From: Pseudorhodoferax sp. Leaf267
GTDB lineage: Bacteria > Pseudomonadota > Gammaproteobacteria > Burkholderiales > Burkholderiaceae_C
Reading direction: 5' to 3'
Length of the DNA stretch: 64,000 bases
NCBI RefSeq assembly: GCF_001422405.1
Contig: NZ_LMMV01000007.1
Coordinates: 639 to 64,638 of the forward strand
In this document: positions 1-8,195 of the stretch, in pieces
Numbering within the stretch: the stretch's first letter is position 1
Layout of the letters: every line of letters begins with the position of its first letter
Notes under the pieces: model-generated
The model's database searches: none
Told to the model about the DNA's origin: nothing
Seen by the model: the letters and a program-made list of their open reading frames with translations, nothing else
Made by a program: the position numbers and the translations under genes

Positions 1-1
1 C

Positions 2-394
2 GCGGTCTTCATCGCGCAGGCCACGAACACGCCCATGTCGCTCACCGAGCAGATCACGCTGCTGGCCGTGCTGCTGCTGACCAGCAAGGGCGCCGCCGGT
101 GTCACGGGCTCGGGTTTCATCGTGCTGGCGGCCACCTTGTCGGCCGTCGGCCATGTGCCGGTGGCCGGCCTGGCGTTGATCCTGGGCATCGACCGCTTCA
201 TGTCCGAGGCGCGTGCGCTGACCAACCTGATCGGCAATGGCGTGGCGACCATGGTGGTGGCCAAGTGGACGAACGACCTGGACACGGCGCGCATGACGCG
301 CATCCTGAACGACGAGTCGCCGGCCGAAGCGCAGGAACCAGAGGCCGTGCTCGACCAGGTCGAGCACCACATGCCCGCAGCGCCCGCGCGCTGA
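2..394 (+). CDS. dctA: C4-dicarboxylate/cation symporter DctA, C-terminal part
   Basis: This is the last ~130 residues of a DAACS-family carrier; the reading frame is open to the left edge, so the gene starts outside the window. The fragment begins with a [10 protein letters not shown] motif, typical of DctA/GltP near the substrate- and cation-binding region. It continues with a hydrophobic stretch containing [12 protein letters not shown] and a D-R-F-M-S-E-A-R motif, both characteristic of DctA. The family imports succinate, fumarate and malate with protons across the inner membrane. A DctB/DctD-type two-component system lies two genes downstream, which fits a C4-dicarboxylate uptake locus. 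The tail after the last helix is short and acidic, as is usual. Identification is confident; only the full length is unknown. Confidence 0.93.
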   Translation, partial: AVFIAQATNTPMSLTEQITLLAVLLLTSKGAAGVTGSGFIVLAATLSAVGHVPVAGLALILGIDRFMSEARALTNLIGNGVATMVVAKWTNDLDTARMTRILNDESPAEAQEPEAVLDQVEHHMPAAPAR

Positions 395-429
395 CCCCGC
401 AAGGCGTCGATTCGGGCAAGAATCGCGTC

Positions 430-449
430 CGGGCGCATTCCGGCGCCCG
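430..449 (+). terminator. GC hairpin after dctA
   Basis: Seven-base arms CGGGCGC and GCGCCCG are separated by six bases, 36 bp after the dctA stop. No T-run follows, so it may be a weak or Rho-assisted terminator, or a processing or attenuating hairpin ahead of the next gene. Confidence 0.3.
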
Positions 450-478
450 AACCGACCCAACGTACCAGGAGACTCCGC

Positions 479-1171
479 ATGGCCAACAAATTCGGCATCG
501 ACACCGACGCGCTGATCGCGCAGTACGAGAACGCCACCAGCCAGCAGGGCGCGGCCCTGCGCAAGGCCGTGCAGGCCGCGACGCTGCAGGCATTGCAGCA
601 GCGCGAGCTCACGCTCAAGGCGATCAAGGAGGTGGTGAAGGTCGTCTCCCAGGCCGCCTCGGCCGGCGCCGCGCGCAACGTCCAGGGGGCTGACGTCGAG
701 GCGCTGCTGGAGCAGACCGTCGCCGGCATCGACGGCGCCGTGCAGCAGGCCGTGCAGGCCAGCCAGCGCGCGATGCAGCAGCTGCTGGACCAGGGCGTCG
801 ACCTGCGCGAGACGCAGATGAAGAAGGCGCTGACCGACATCGAGAAGATGGAGGACATGGTCTTCGACACGCTGCGCAAGGCCACCAGCGGCGAGGTGCC
901 GGCCCCGGTGCAGCAGGCCTGGGGCGAGGCCCTCAAGCTGTTCGGCCAGGGGGACAGCGCCACCGGCAAGGCGGCGAACACGGCCGTCGAATCGCTGATC
1001 GCGCAGGCGCAGGCCATGAGCCGTGAAGGCCGCGCATTCAACCAGCGCGCGGCGCAGGCGTTCATGGACCACTACGCGACGCTGGTCAGCGGCGTGCTGA
1101 TCGGCATGTCCGAGGCGCTGTCGTCCACGCCTGCCGCCAAGCCGGCCCCGGCTGCGCGCAAGAGCCGCTGA
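479..1171 (+). CDS. Alpha-helical protein of unknown function (DUF6781-like)
   Basis: A 230-residue protein, almost entirely Ala/Gln/Lys/Glu-rich helix with no signal peptide or membrane segment. It has a heptad-like pattern through about residues 10-130 and a Pro/Ala/Lys-rich tail (residues ~215-230). The composition recalls phasins and other coat or scaffold proteins. From memory it resembles a family annotated DUF6781 in Comamonadaceae, but no catalytic motif is visible. The start is supported by an AGGAG-type ribosome site about eight bases upstream. It sits between dctA and the dctB-like kinase on the same strand, with only 8 bp to the kinase gene, so it is probably co-transcribed with the kinase. 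A phasin-like role at PHA granules or a helper role in dicarboxylate sensing are both guesses. Confidence 0.75.
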   Translation: MANKFGIDTDALIAQYENATSQQGAALRKAVQAATLQALQQRELTLKAIKEVVKVVSQAASAGAARNVQGADVEALLEQTVAGIDGAVQQAVQASQRAMQQLLDQGVDLRETQMKKALTDIEKMEDMVFDTLRKATSGEVPAPVQQAWGEALKLFGQGDSATGKAANTAVESLIAQAQAMSREGRAFNQRAAQAFMDHYATLVSGVLIGMSEALSSTPAAKPAPAARKSR

Positions 1172-1179
1172 CGCCGCGC

Positions 1180-2985
1180 ATGCAGGACGGTGCCGTGCCC
1201 CGGCCACGCCAGCGCCGGGCCGGTACCTGGCTCGTGCGCGGCCTGCTGGCCGCGGCCTGGATGGCGCTGGCCGCCTGGGGCGGGCATGCGCTGGCCATGC
1301 GGCACGGCCTGCAGGCGCTGCAGGAGGCCGCGGCGCAGCGGCTGGAGATCACCGCCGCGCGGCTGGACGCGCAACTGGCGCGCTTCGACTTCCTGCCCTC
1401 GCTGCTGGAGACTTCCGCCGAGGTCATGCGCCATCTGGAGGCGCCTGGCGACGCGTTGCTGGGCACGGCCGTCAACCACTACCTGCAGTCGCTCAACGCC
1501 ATCGCCGGGGCCGAGAACCTGTACGTGGTCGGCCGCGACGGCATGACGCTGGCAGCAGCCGACTTCGCCTCGCCCGGCACGCCGCTGGGGCACGACCTGT
1601 CCTACCGGCCCTATGTGCGCGACGCGCTGGCGCAGGGCCGCGGGCGCTTCTATGGCGTGGGCGTGACCAGCGCGCGCGCCGGCTATTACCTGTCCTATGC
1701 CTTGCCGGCGCGCGGCCAGCCGCGTGGCCTGGCCGCCGTGAAGGTGAACCTGGCAGACATCGAGAACGAATGGCGGCAGTTGCCCGGCCAGGTGCTGGTG
1801 GTCGACGAACACCGCGTGGCCATCCTGTCCACGCGCGACGAATGGCGCTACCGTCCGCTGGAGCCGCTGCAGGACGCCGCGCGGGCCGAGGCCGCGCAGG
1901 CCAAGCGCTACGGCGCGAGCGAACTCGTGCCCCTGAACTGGCGGCTGCGCAACCCGGGCGACCACGACGCGTCGGAGCAGCGCGTGCGCGTGGACGGCCT
2001 GGCCTTTGCAGCCAGCGTGCGCGACGTGAACCAGGGGCGCTGGCAGCTGATCCTGCTGGACGACGAGACGGCCCTGCGCGCCAACGCCCGCACCGTAGCG
2101 TTCAGCGCGGCGCTGGTGGCGGCGATCGTGCTGCTGCTGGTGGCACTGTTAGCGGCGCGGCGGCGCGAGACCCGCCAGCGCCTGGCCAGCGGCGTGGCAC
2201 TGCAGGCAGCCCACGATTCGCTGGAGCGCAAGGTGCTGGAGCGCACGGACCAGCTGCGCGCCGCGCAGGACGAGCTGGTGCACGCCGGCAAGCTCGCCGC
2301 GCTGGGCCAGATGTCGGCCGGCATGGTGCACGAGCTGAACCAGCCGCTGGCCGCGCTGCAGACCGTCTCGGACAACGCCGACAAGCTGATCCAGATGAAC
2401 CGGCTGGACGAGGCGCGCGACAACCTGGCGCGCATCGGCCGGCTGGTCGGCCGGCTCAAGCGCCTATCAAGCCAGCTGCGGCTGTTCGCCTACAAGCCGG
2501 GCGGCGTGCCGGGCATGGTGCAGCTGCGCCGGCTGCTGGCCGAGGTGCTGCAGCAGCTGGACGGCCGGCTGCAGGAGGAGGGCATCGCCGTCGATGTGCA
2601 GGTCGAGCCCGAGGGCTTGGCCGTCACCGGCGACGAAGCCCGGCTCGAACAGGTGCTGGCCAACCTGCTGGGCAATGCCATCGATGCGCTGCGCGGCAGC
2701 ACGGCGCCGCGCCGTATCGAAGTCCATGCCACGGTGCAGGACGGTGTGGCCCGGCTGCGCATCCGCAACAATGGGCCGCAGATCGACCACGCCATCCTGA
2801 CCCGCATGTTCCAGCCTTTCGTCACGTCCAAACCCGCCGGCAAAGGCCTGGGGCTGGGGCTCATGATCTCGGACCACATCGTGCGCGAGTTCGGCGGCAC
2901 GCTGCGCGCGCAGAACCTGGCGCCGACCGGTGCCGAGTTCGTGATCGAACTGCCCGCGCGGCGCGACAACAGCAGGGAGACCTGA
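1180..2985 (+). CDS. dctB: Sensor histidine kinase, DctB type
   Basis: A 601-residue membrane kinase. A first transmembrane helix lies at about residues 18-40, followed by a periplasmic sensor region of ~260 residues (PDC/dCache-like, as in DctB) and a second helix at about 306-326. A coiled linker leads to the H-box with the phospho-accepting His384 (motif M-V-H-E-L-N-Q-P-L). The ATPase domain shows an N-box (N-L-L-G-N-A-I-D-A) and a glycine box (G-K-G-L-G-L-G-L). This is the layout of the DctB subfamily, which senses C4-dicarboxylates and phosphorylates DctD. The response regulator starts 6 bp downstream and the dctA end lies upstream, so the ligand is probably succinate, malate or fumarate; that is inferred from context. 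The ATG is 9 bp after the preceding gene. Confidence 0.87.
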   Translation: MQDGAVPRPRQRRAGTWLVRGLLAAAWMALAAWGGHALAMRHGLQALQEAAAQRLEITAARLDAQLARFDFLPSLLETSAEVMRHLEAPGDALLGTAVNHYLQSLNAIAGAENLYVVGRDGMTLAAADFASPGTPLGHDLSYRPYVRDALAQGRGRFYGVGVTSARAGYYLSYALPARGQPRGLAAVKVNLADIENEWRQLPGQVLVVDEHRVAILSTRDEWRYRPLEPLQDAARAEAAQAKRYGASELVPLNWRLRNPGDHDASEQRVRVDGLAFAASVRDVNQGRWQLILLDDETALRANARTVAFSAALVAAIVLLLVALLAARRRETRQRLASGVALQAAHDSLERKVLERTDQLRAAQDELVHAGKLAALGQMSAGMVHELNQPLAALQTVSDNADKLIQMNRLDEARDNLARIGRLVGRLKRLSSQLRLFAYKPGGVPGMVQLRRLLAEVLQQLDGRLQEEGIAVDVQVEPEGLAVTGDEARLEQVLANLLGNAIDALRGSTAPRRIEVHATVQDGVARLRIRNNGPQIDHAILTRMFQPFVTSKPAGKGLGLGLMISDHIVREFGGTLRAQNLAPTGAEFVIELPARRDNSRET

Positions 2986-2990
2986 AACCC

Positions 2991-4385
2991 ATGAGCGAGA
3001 AGCACCCGATCCAGGTCGTGTTCGTCGAGGACGACGAGGACGTGCGCGCCGGCAGCGCCCAGGCGCTGGAGCTGGCCGGCTTCGGCGTGGTCGCGCACGA
3101 GTCGGTCGAGGCCGCGCGCCAGGCCGTCGCGCCCGGCGTGCCGGCGGTGGTGGTGTGCGACGTGCGCCTGGGCGGCATGAGCGGCGTGGACTGGCAGGCC
3201 GAGCTGCGCCGGCTCGATGCCGAGCTGCCCGTGATCCTGATCTCAGGCCACGGCGACATCGCCATGGCCGTGCAGGCCATGCGCGACGGCGCCTACGACT
3301 TCATCGAAAAGCCCTGCACGTCCGAGCACCTGGTCGCGGTCGTGCGGCGCGCGGCAGACAAACGCCGGCTGGCCATCGAGGTGCAGTCGCTGCGCCGCCA
3401 GCTGGCCGACTGGCCCGGCATCCAGGCCAGCCTGATCGGCCGCTCGGCCGCCATGCAGCAGGTGCGCGAGCTGGTGCGCAACCTGGCCGGCGCGCCGGCC
3501 GACGTGGTGATCTATGGCGAGACCGGCAGCGGCAAGGACCTGGTCGCGCGCTGCCTGCACGAGCACAGCGCGCGACGCCAGGGCCACTTCGTGCCCGTGA
3601 ACTGCGCGGGCCTGCCCGAGTCGTTGGTGGACAGCGAGATCTTCGGCCACGAGAGCGGCGCGTTCACGGGCGCCACGCGCCGGCGCATCGGCAAGTTCGA
3701 GCATGCCAACGGCGGCACGCTGTTTCTGGACGAGATCGAGGGCATGCCGCTCAACGTGCAGGCCAAGCTGCTGCGCGCACTGCAGTACCGGACCGTGGAG
3801 CGCCTGGGCTCCAATGCGCCTGTGGCGGTGGATTGCCGCGTGATCGCCGCGAGCAAGGAAGACCTGCGCCTGCTCAGCGAGCAAAAGCGCTTTCGCAGCG
3901 ACCTGTACTACCGGCTGGGCGTGGCCTTCATCGTGCTGCCGCCGCTGCGCGAGCGGCGCGAAGACATCCCGCTGCTGTTCGAGCACTTCGTGCTGGAGGC
4001 TGCGCGCCGCTTCGACCGGCCGGCACCTGTCGTCACGCCCCATGTGCTGTCGCTGCTGATGGCCCATGCCTGGCCCGGCAATGTGCGCGAGCTGCGCAAC
4101 GTGGCCGACCGCTTCGTGCTGGGCCTGTTCGACAGCGAGGCCGCGCGCCTCCTGGACCAGCGCGGCAGCGGCATGAGCCTGCCCGAGCAGCTGGAACACA
4201 TCGAGCGCGTGCTGGTCTCCGAGGCACTGCGGCGCGAGCACGGCGACATCAGCGCCACGGCCGCCGGCCTGGGCATCCCCAAGCAGACGCTGTACGACAA
4301 GCTCAAGCGGCTGCAGATCGATGCCGCTGCGTTCCGCGGCGAAGTGCGCGCGCGCGAGAGCGGTCTTCCGCTGGGTTCAACCTAG
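2991..4385 (+). CDS. dctD: Sigma-54-dependent response regulator, DctD type
   Basis: A 464-residue NtrC-family activator. It has an N-terminal receiver with acidic pocket E13/D14/D15 and phosphorylation site Asp57. The central AAA+ domain (about 140-375) carries Walker A G-E-T-G-S-G-K-D at 176-183, the sigma-54 contact motif G-A-F-T-G-A at 223-228 and a Walker B T-L-F-L-D-E-I. A C-terminal Fis-type helix-turn-helix ends the protein. Phosphorylated DctD activates RpoN promoters, classically dctA. Its own dctA promoter would lie upstream of this window. The 3' end overlaps the convergent phospholipase-D gene by 4 bp. The assignment rests on domain order plus pairing with the kinase and dctA. 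Confidence 0.88.
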   Translation: MSEKHPIQVVFVEDDEDVRAGSAQALELAGFGVVAHESVEAARQAVAPGVPAVVVCDVRLGGMSGVDWQAELRRLDAELPVILISGHGDIAMAVQAMRDGAYDFIEKPCTSEHLVAVVRRAADKRRLAIEVQSLRRQLADWPGIQASLIGRSAAMQQVRELVRNLAGAPADVVIYGETGSGKDLVARCLHEHSARRQGHFVPVNCAGLPESLVDSEIFGHESGAFTGATRRRIGKFEHANGGTLFLDEIEGMPLNVQAKLLRALQYRTVERLGSNAPVAVDCRVIAASKEDLRLLSEQKRFRSDLYYRLGVAFIVLPPLRERREDIPLLFEHFVLEAARRFDRPAPVVTPHVLSLLMAHAWPGNVRELRNVADRFVLGLFDSEAARLLDQRGSGMSLPEQLEHIERVLVSEALRREHGDISATAAGLGIPKQTLYDKLKRLQIDAAAFRGEVRARESGLPLGST

Positions 4386-5976
4386 AGCTGGTCGGTCGGC
4401 ACGAACCACGAGAACAGCAGCAGCTGCAGCCGCGTGAGCAGGCTGGAGTCGGGCTCTTCGGTCAGCACTTCGTCGGCGCCGTCGTCACCGGTGCTGACCC
4501 ATTGCACGTTCTGCCCGTCGGGCTGCAGCGCGACGCGGTAGACGCCGTCGATGTCGTCCATGTGGTAGGCGTAGACCAGCGCATGCGCCAGCTCGCTGCT
4601 GCGGATGCGCACGCCGACCTCGGTGTTGAGCCGGGCCGAACGCGGGTCCAGGTTCATGGAGCCCAGCAGCACCCATTCGCGGTCGATGAGTGCCAGCTTG
4701 GCGTGCAGCCGGCCACGCGCCTGCTTGAGCAGCCGGCGGAACTGGCCGCGGCGCTTGAGCTGGTGCGAGCTGACCTCGTACAGCGTCACGCCGGCCTGCA
4801 GCAACGCCACGCGGTAGCGGTTGTAGTGGATGTTCACGAGCGGCTCGTCGCTGTCGGCCAACGAGTTGGTGGCCACCGTGACCTGCACGCCGCGCTCGCG
4901 CAGAGCGCGGATGCGGGCCACGCCCTCGTCGCCGGGGATGAAGTAGGGCGACACGATGGTGATCTCGGACCTGGCCTGCGCCGCCATGGCCTGCGTGGAG
5001 CGCGCCAGTGTCTCGGTGGGAAAGGGGCCCTCGCCCAGTGCCTTGGTCGGGCTGTCGGCCTCGGCCTGCGCCAGCGCGCGGATCCACGGCATCCTGCCGC
5101 TGTCCAGCTGCTCGCCCAGGGGGCCTTCGCCGAAGGTGTCGGGCGCATCGGGCGGCTCGGGCTCGGGTGTGCCGGGGCCGCTGGTGGCAGTCTCGAACGC
5201 GCTGCGCAGCTGCTCCGGCGTGTCGGGGCTGGCGGCCACCGTAGCCAGCGGGTAGACCACTTCACTGTTCCAGTAGCGGTCGAAGATGCCGGCCAGCTCG
5301 GGCACGACCGGGCCGGCCATCACCACCTCCAGGTCGATGAAGTTGGCCGTCGTACTGCGCAGGAAATACTCGTCCGCCAGGTTGCGCCCACCTGCGATGG
5401 CGAAGGCCCCGTCGGCCACGAACAGCTTGTTGTGCATGCGGTGGTTCAGGCGGCGGAAGTCGGCGAAGAAGTCGATCCAGCGTGTGAACGCGTGGGCCCG
5501 GCCGTTCACGAAGGGGTTGAACAGCCGCACTTCGGCGTTCGGCTCCGTGGCCAGGGCCAGCAGCAGCGGGTCCAGGCCGGCGGTGTAGAAGTCGTCCAGC
5601 AGCAGCCGCACGCGCACGCCGCGCCGGGCCGCGTCGCGTCGCGCAGTTCGCGCAGGATCAGCCGGCCCGTCTTGTCGTTGCCGATCTGGTAGGTCTGGAC
5701 GTCCAGCGAAGCCTGGGCGCGGCGCATCAGCGTGAGCCGCGCGTCCAGCGCGAAGTTGGCCTGCGACAGAGAACGCACGCTGGAATGGGTGGGTTCGCGC
5801 CCGGCCTGCAACTGCTCGGCCGCCCGGCCCAGCGCTGTGGCGGGCGACGCGGCGACGGCCGCCACCGGTGGCGTGGGCGGCCGGGCGGGCAAGCCGGCGC
5901 AGCCTGCCAGCAGGCAGGCCAGCCACAGCAAAAGGCCTTGCCTGAGCCGGCGAAACGGTGGGTGCGTCACAGGCAT
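4382..5976 (-). pseudogene. Phospholipase D/cardiolipin synthase-like lipoprotein, frameshifted
   Basis: Two reading frames together make one phospholipase-D-superfamily protein of about 529 residues. It starts with a lipoprotein signal (lipobox L-L-A-G-C, Cys26), followed by the N-terminal PLD strand region. After a frame change both HKD motifs appear: H-N-K-L-F-V-A-D and H-A-K-L-A-L-I-D, the latter with G-S-M-N-L-D-P-R-S. Such proteins transfer or cleave phosphatidyl groups (cardiolipin-synthase-like) at the cell envelope. The frame breaks at about 5631-5641, where GCGTC is duplicated in tandem; removing five bases restores a continuous 530-codon frame. As written, translation stops at 5506 after ~156 residues, before either HKD motif. 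It is therefore a pseudogene or a sequence error. Convergent with dctD. Confidence 0.85.
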
Positions 5977-6043
5977 GGAGTGGAAAGGCTGCGCGGGGGC
6001 GGGCGCAGATGGTAGCGGCTGCCCAGGGCCGCGGCCACGGCGG

Positions 6044-7129
6044 CTAGACCAGCGACAGCATGTGACCGACGCGCGGATCGCCGCGGCCGCCCAGCACGTC
6101 CAGGTAGGCGGCCTGCACGGCCTGCGGCCCGCGGTGGTGACGCGGCTGCAGCCAGGGCGCTGCCGGATCGGCAACCCGGGCGATGTAGGCCTGCCAGGCT
6201 TCCAGCAGGCGCGCGTTCAACGTGGCTGCACCCCAGTCGTCATTGCGCTTTTTGACCTGCGCCGGCGCGAAGAACAGCGTGGCGCGCGGGCCCGGCAGGT
6301 CTTTGGCGCCGCCGAGCTGCTCCACATGCGTGCCGCCGATGGCGCTGCTGTAGCGCAGGTTCGGCAAGCGGGTGTGGATGTCGCGCCGCAAGTCGGCGTT
6401 GCCGGCGAAATCGACATAGACGCAGGGCTGCTCCGCCGGCACCTTGCCCAGTTCGTCGTAGCCCAGCACGCGGCTGTAGCAGCCCAGGCTTTCGCAGAAC
6501 GCCTTGTTGCCGGGCGAGGTCAGGCCCACGACTTCGATGCCTGGCCGCTGGGCGAGCTGGAACGCCGTGGCGCTGGCGGTCTTGCTCGATGCGCTGGACA
6601 GCAGCACCGTGGCCGCGCCGAAAAAGCCGTTGTCCTGCAGGAAGTCGTCGATCAGCCAGGCCGTCATGAACAGCGGGCGCAGCAAGGCCTGCAGATCCTC
6701 GGTGGGCGCGGTGTAGCACGGGTCGGTGTTGCAGCGCGTGTAGCGGTTGTAGACCGCGTGCAGCGCGGCGCGGTGCGGGGCCGCGTCGAAGAAGCCCTCG
6801 GGCGTGAGCCGGGCCGGCTGCAGCACAGCCTGGTCGGCCATCGGGAAGTAGCCGTACAGCCGCTCGCCCACGGCGACGCCGGGGTGCAGCGACTGCGCGA
6901 CGGTGGCAAAGCCCCACACCGGCACGACGCCCCAGCCGGCCTCGCCACTCGGAAAGAAATCCCAGTAGTGCATGGCATCGCCGAACGCGGCGTAGGTGAT
7001 GTTGTTGGAGGTCAGCGCGAACGGCGCGATGCGCACGCGAACCTGGCCCGGGGCCAACGGCGCGTCCTGCGCAGTGCGCAGACGCGTGGTGCCGAGTGCG
7101 TCGTGGCGCACGAGGAGTGTGGTGGTCAT
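6044..7129 (-). CDS. DUF2855 family protein (MDR-like)
   Basis: A 361-residue soluble protein matching the DUF2855 family, which looks like a divergent medium-chain dehydrogenase/quinone-reductase fold. Visible are an N-terminal GroES-like portion (V-R-V-R-I-A-P-F-A-L-T-S-N-N-I-T-Y) and a W-D-F-F-P motif typical of the family. A central Rossmann-like segment L-L-S-S-A-S-S-K-T-A replaces the usual G-x-G-x-x-G, and P-G-N-K-A-F follows. The reaction is unknown. It is transcribed divergently from the EamA transporter gene (136 bp between starts). No metal-binding Cys/His set of zinc alcohol dehydrogenases is evident. The ATG is preceded by ordinary intergenic DNA and gives the family-typical length. 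Confidence 0.85.
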   Translation of the reverse strand: MTTTLLVRHDALGTTRLRTAQDAPLAPGQVRVRIAPFALTSNNITYAAFGDAMHYWDFFPSGEAGWGVVPVWGFATVAQSLHPGVAVGERLYGYFPMADQAVLQPARLTPEGFFDAAPHRAALHAVYNRYTRCNTDPCYTAPTEDLQALLRPLFMTAWLIDDFLQDNGFFGAATVLLSSASSKTASATAFQLAQRPGIEVVGLTSPGNKAFCESLGCYSRVLGYDELGKVPAEQPCVYVDFAGNADLRRDIHTRLPNLRYSSAIGGTHVEQLGGAKDLPGPRATLFFAPAQVKKRNDDWGAATLNARLLEAWQAYIARVADPAAPWLQPRHHRGPQAVQAAYLDVLGGRGDPRVGHMLSLV

Positions 7130-7265
7130 GCGCTGACCTTAGCGCACCGCACGCAGCCGCGGGCTCCGGCAAGACCCGCAGGCGACAAGCCCGCCCGCCA
7201 GGGTCGGCACCGGGTCGGGCCGCAGCCGCGCTGACGCACAATCGCGCCGCATTCTTTTCCTCGCC
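7130..7265. promoter_or_regulatory. Divergent intergenic region, DUF2855 / EamA
   Basis: 136 bp between two divergent starts must hold both promoters. No near-consensus -35/-10 pair or strong dyad stands out, and the EamA start has no clear Shine-Dalgarno motif. Confidence 0.35.
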
Positions 7266-8156
7266 ATGAAACTGACCCACACCCGCGCCCTGTTCCTGAT
7301 GGTTGTCGTGACGCTGATGTGGTCGATTGCCGGTGTGGTGACACGGCACCTGCATGCGGCGCAGAGCTTCGAGGTCACGTTCTGGCGCAGCTTCTTCACG
7401 CTGCTGACACTGCTCGTGCTGCTGCCCGCGCTGCAGGGCCGCGCGCTGTGGTCGCGCATGCGCAGCGCGGGCTGGGCGCTGTGGGTCTCGGGCCTGTGCT
7501 GGAGCGTGATGTTCACGGCCTTCATGCTGGCGCTGACCATGACCAGTGTGGCCAACGTGCTCGTGACCATGGCGCTGGGGCCGCTGTTCACGGCGCTGGT
7601 CGCGCGCGTGGTGATCGGCCACCGGCTCGCGCCGCGCACCTGGTGCGCCATCGTGCTGGCCGGCATCGGCATCGCCTGGATGTACGGCACGCAGTTCGAG
7701 CTGGGCGGCGGCGCCGCGCTGGCGGGCACGCTGGTGGCGCTGTGCGTGCCCGTGGCGGCCGCGGTCAACTGGACGGTGGTGCAGCGCAGCCATGCCTCGG
7801 GCCGCGACCTGGACCTGGTGCCCTCCGTGCTGGTGGGCGCCTTGCTGTCCTCGCTCTACACGCTGCCAGCGGCGCTGCCGCTGCAGGCCACGCCGCACGA
7901 CATCGGCCTGCTGGCGGTGCTGGGCGTGCTGCAACTGGCGATTCCCTGCGTGCTGTCGGTGCGCTGCGCGCGCGTGCTGAAGGCGCCCGAGGTCTCGCTG
8001 CTGGCATTGCTGGAGGTGATCTTCGGTATCGCCCTGGCCTGGCTGGGCGCGCGCGAGGAGCCCGGCCCCTCGGTGCTGGCCGGTGGCGCGCTGGTGATTG
8101 CCGCGCTGGTCGGCAATGAGGTGCTGGGGTGGCGCGCGCGCAGCGCGCCGGGCTGA
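7266..8156 (+). CDS. DMT-superfamily EamA-type transporter
   Basis: A 296-residue integral membrane protein with about ten hydrophobic helices forming two repeated EamA domains (roughly residues 8-140 and 150-285). The N-terminal helix carries the W-S-I-A-G-V-V-T-R-H pattern usual in this family. Members export amino acids, nucleosides or other small metabolites by proton or solute exchange, and the substrate cannot be predicted here. It is a single gene, divergent from the DUF2855 gene and convergent with gamma-glutamyltransferase. A strong hairpin lies immediately after its stop codon. A functional link to glutathione or peptide metabolism through the neighbouring ggt gene is possible but unproven. 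Confidence 0.87.
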   Translation: MKLTHTRALFLMVVVTLMWSIAGVVTRHLHAAQSFEVTFWRSFFTLLTLLVLLPALQGRALWSRMRSAGWALWVSGLCWSVMFTAFMLALTMTSVANVLVTMALGPLFTALVARVVIGHRLAPRTWCAIVLAGIGIAWMYGTQFELGGGAALAGTLVALCVPVAAAVNWTVVQRSHASGRDLDLVPSVLVGALLSSLYTLPAALPLQATPHDIGLLAVLGVLQLAIPCVLSVRCARVLKAPEVSLLALLEVIFGIALAWLGAREEPGPSVLAGGALVIAALVGNEVLGWRARSAPG

Positions 8157-8189
8157 CAGGCACCGAGCCCGTGCCGGGCTCGGTGCCTG
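8157..8189. terminator. Bidirectional terminator between EamA and ggt
   Basis: A perfect 14-bp inverted repeat (arms CAGGCACCGAGCCC and GGGCTCGGTGCCTG) with a 5-base loop fills the 39-bp gap between two convergent genes. Its placement and symmetry fit a bidirectional terminator, although there is no T-run on either side. Confidence 0.75.
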
Positions 8190-8195
8190 CGTGGC

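Noticed and set aside
3155-5692. An 845-residue plus-strand frame over dctD and the phospholipase gene
   Set aside because: Shares dctD in another frame and is antisense to the phospholipase; no domain content.
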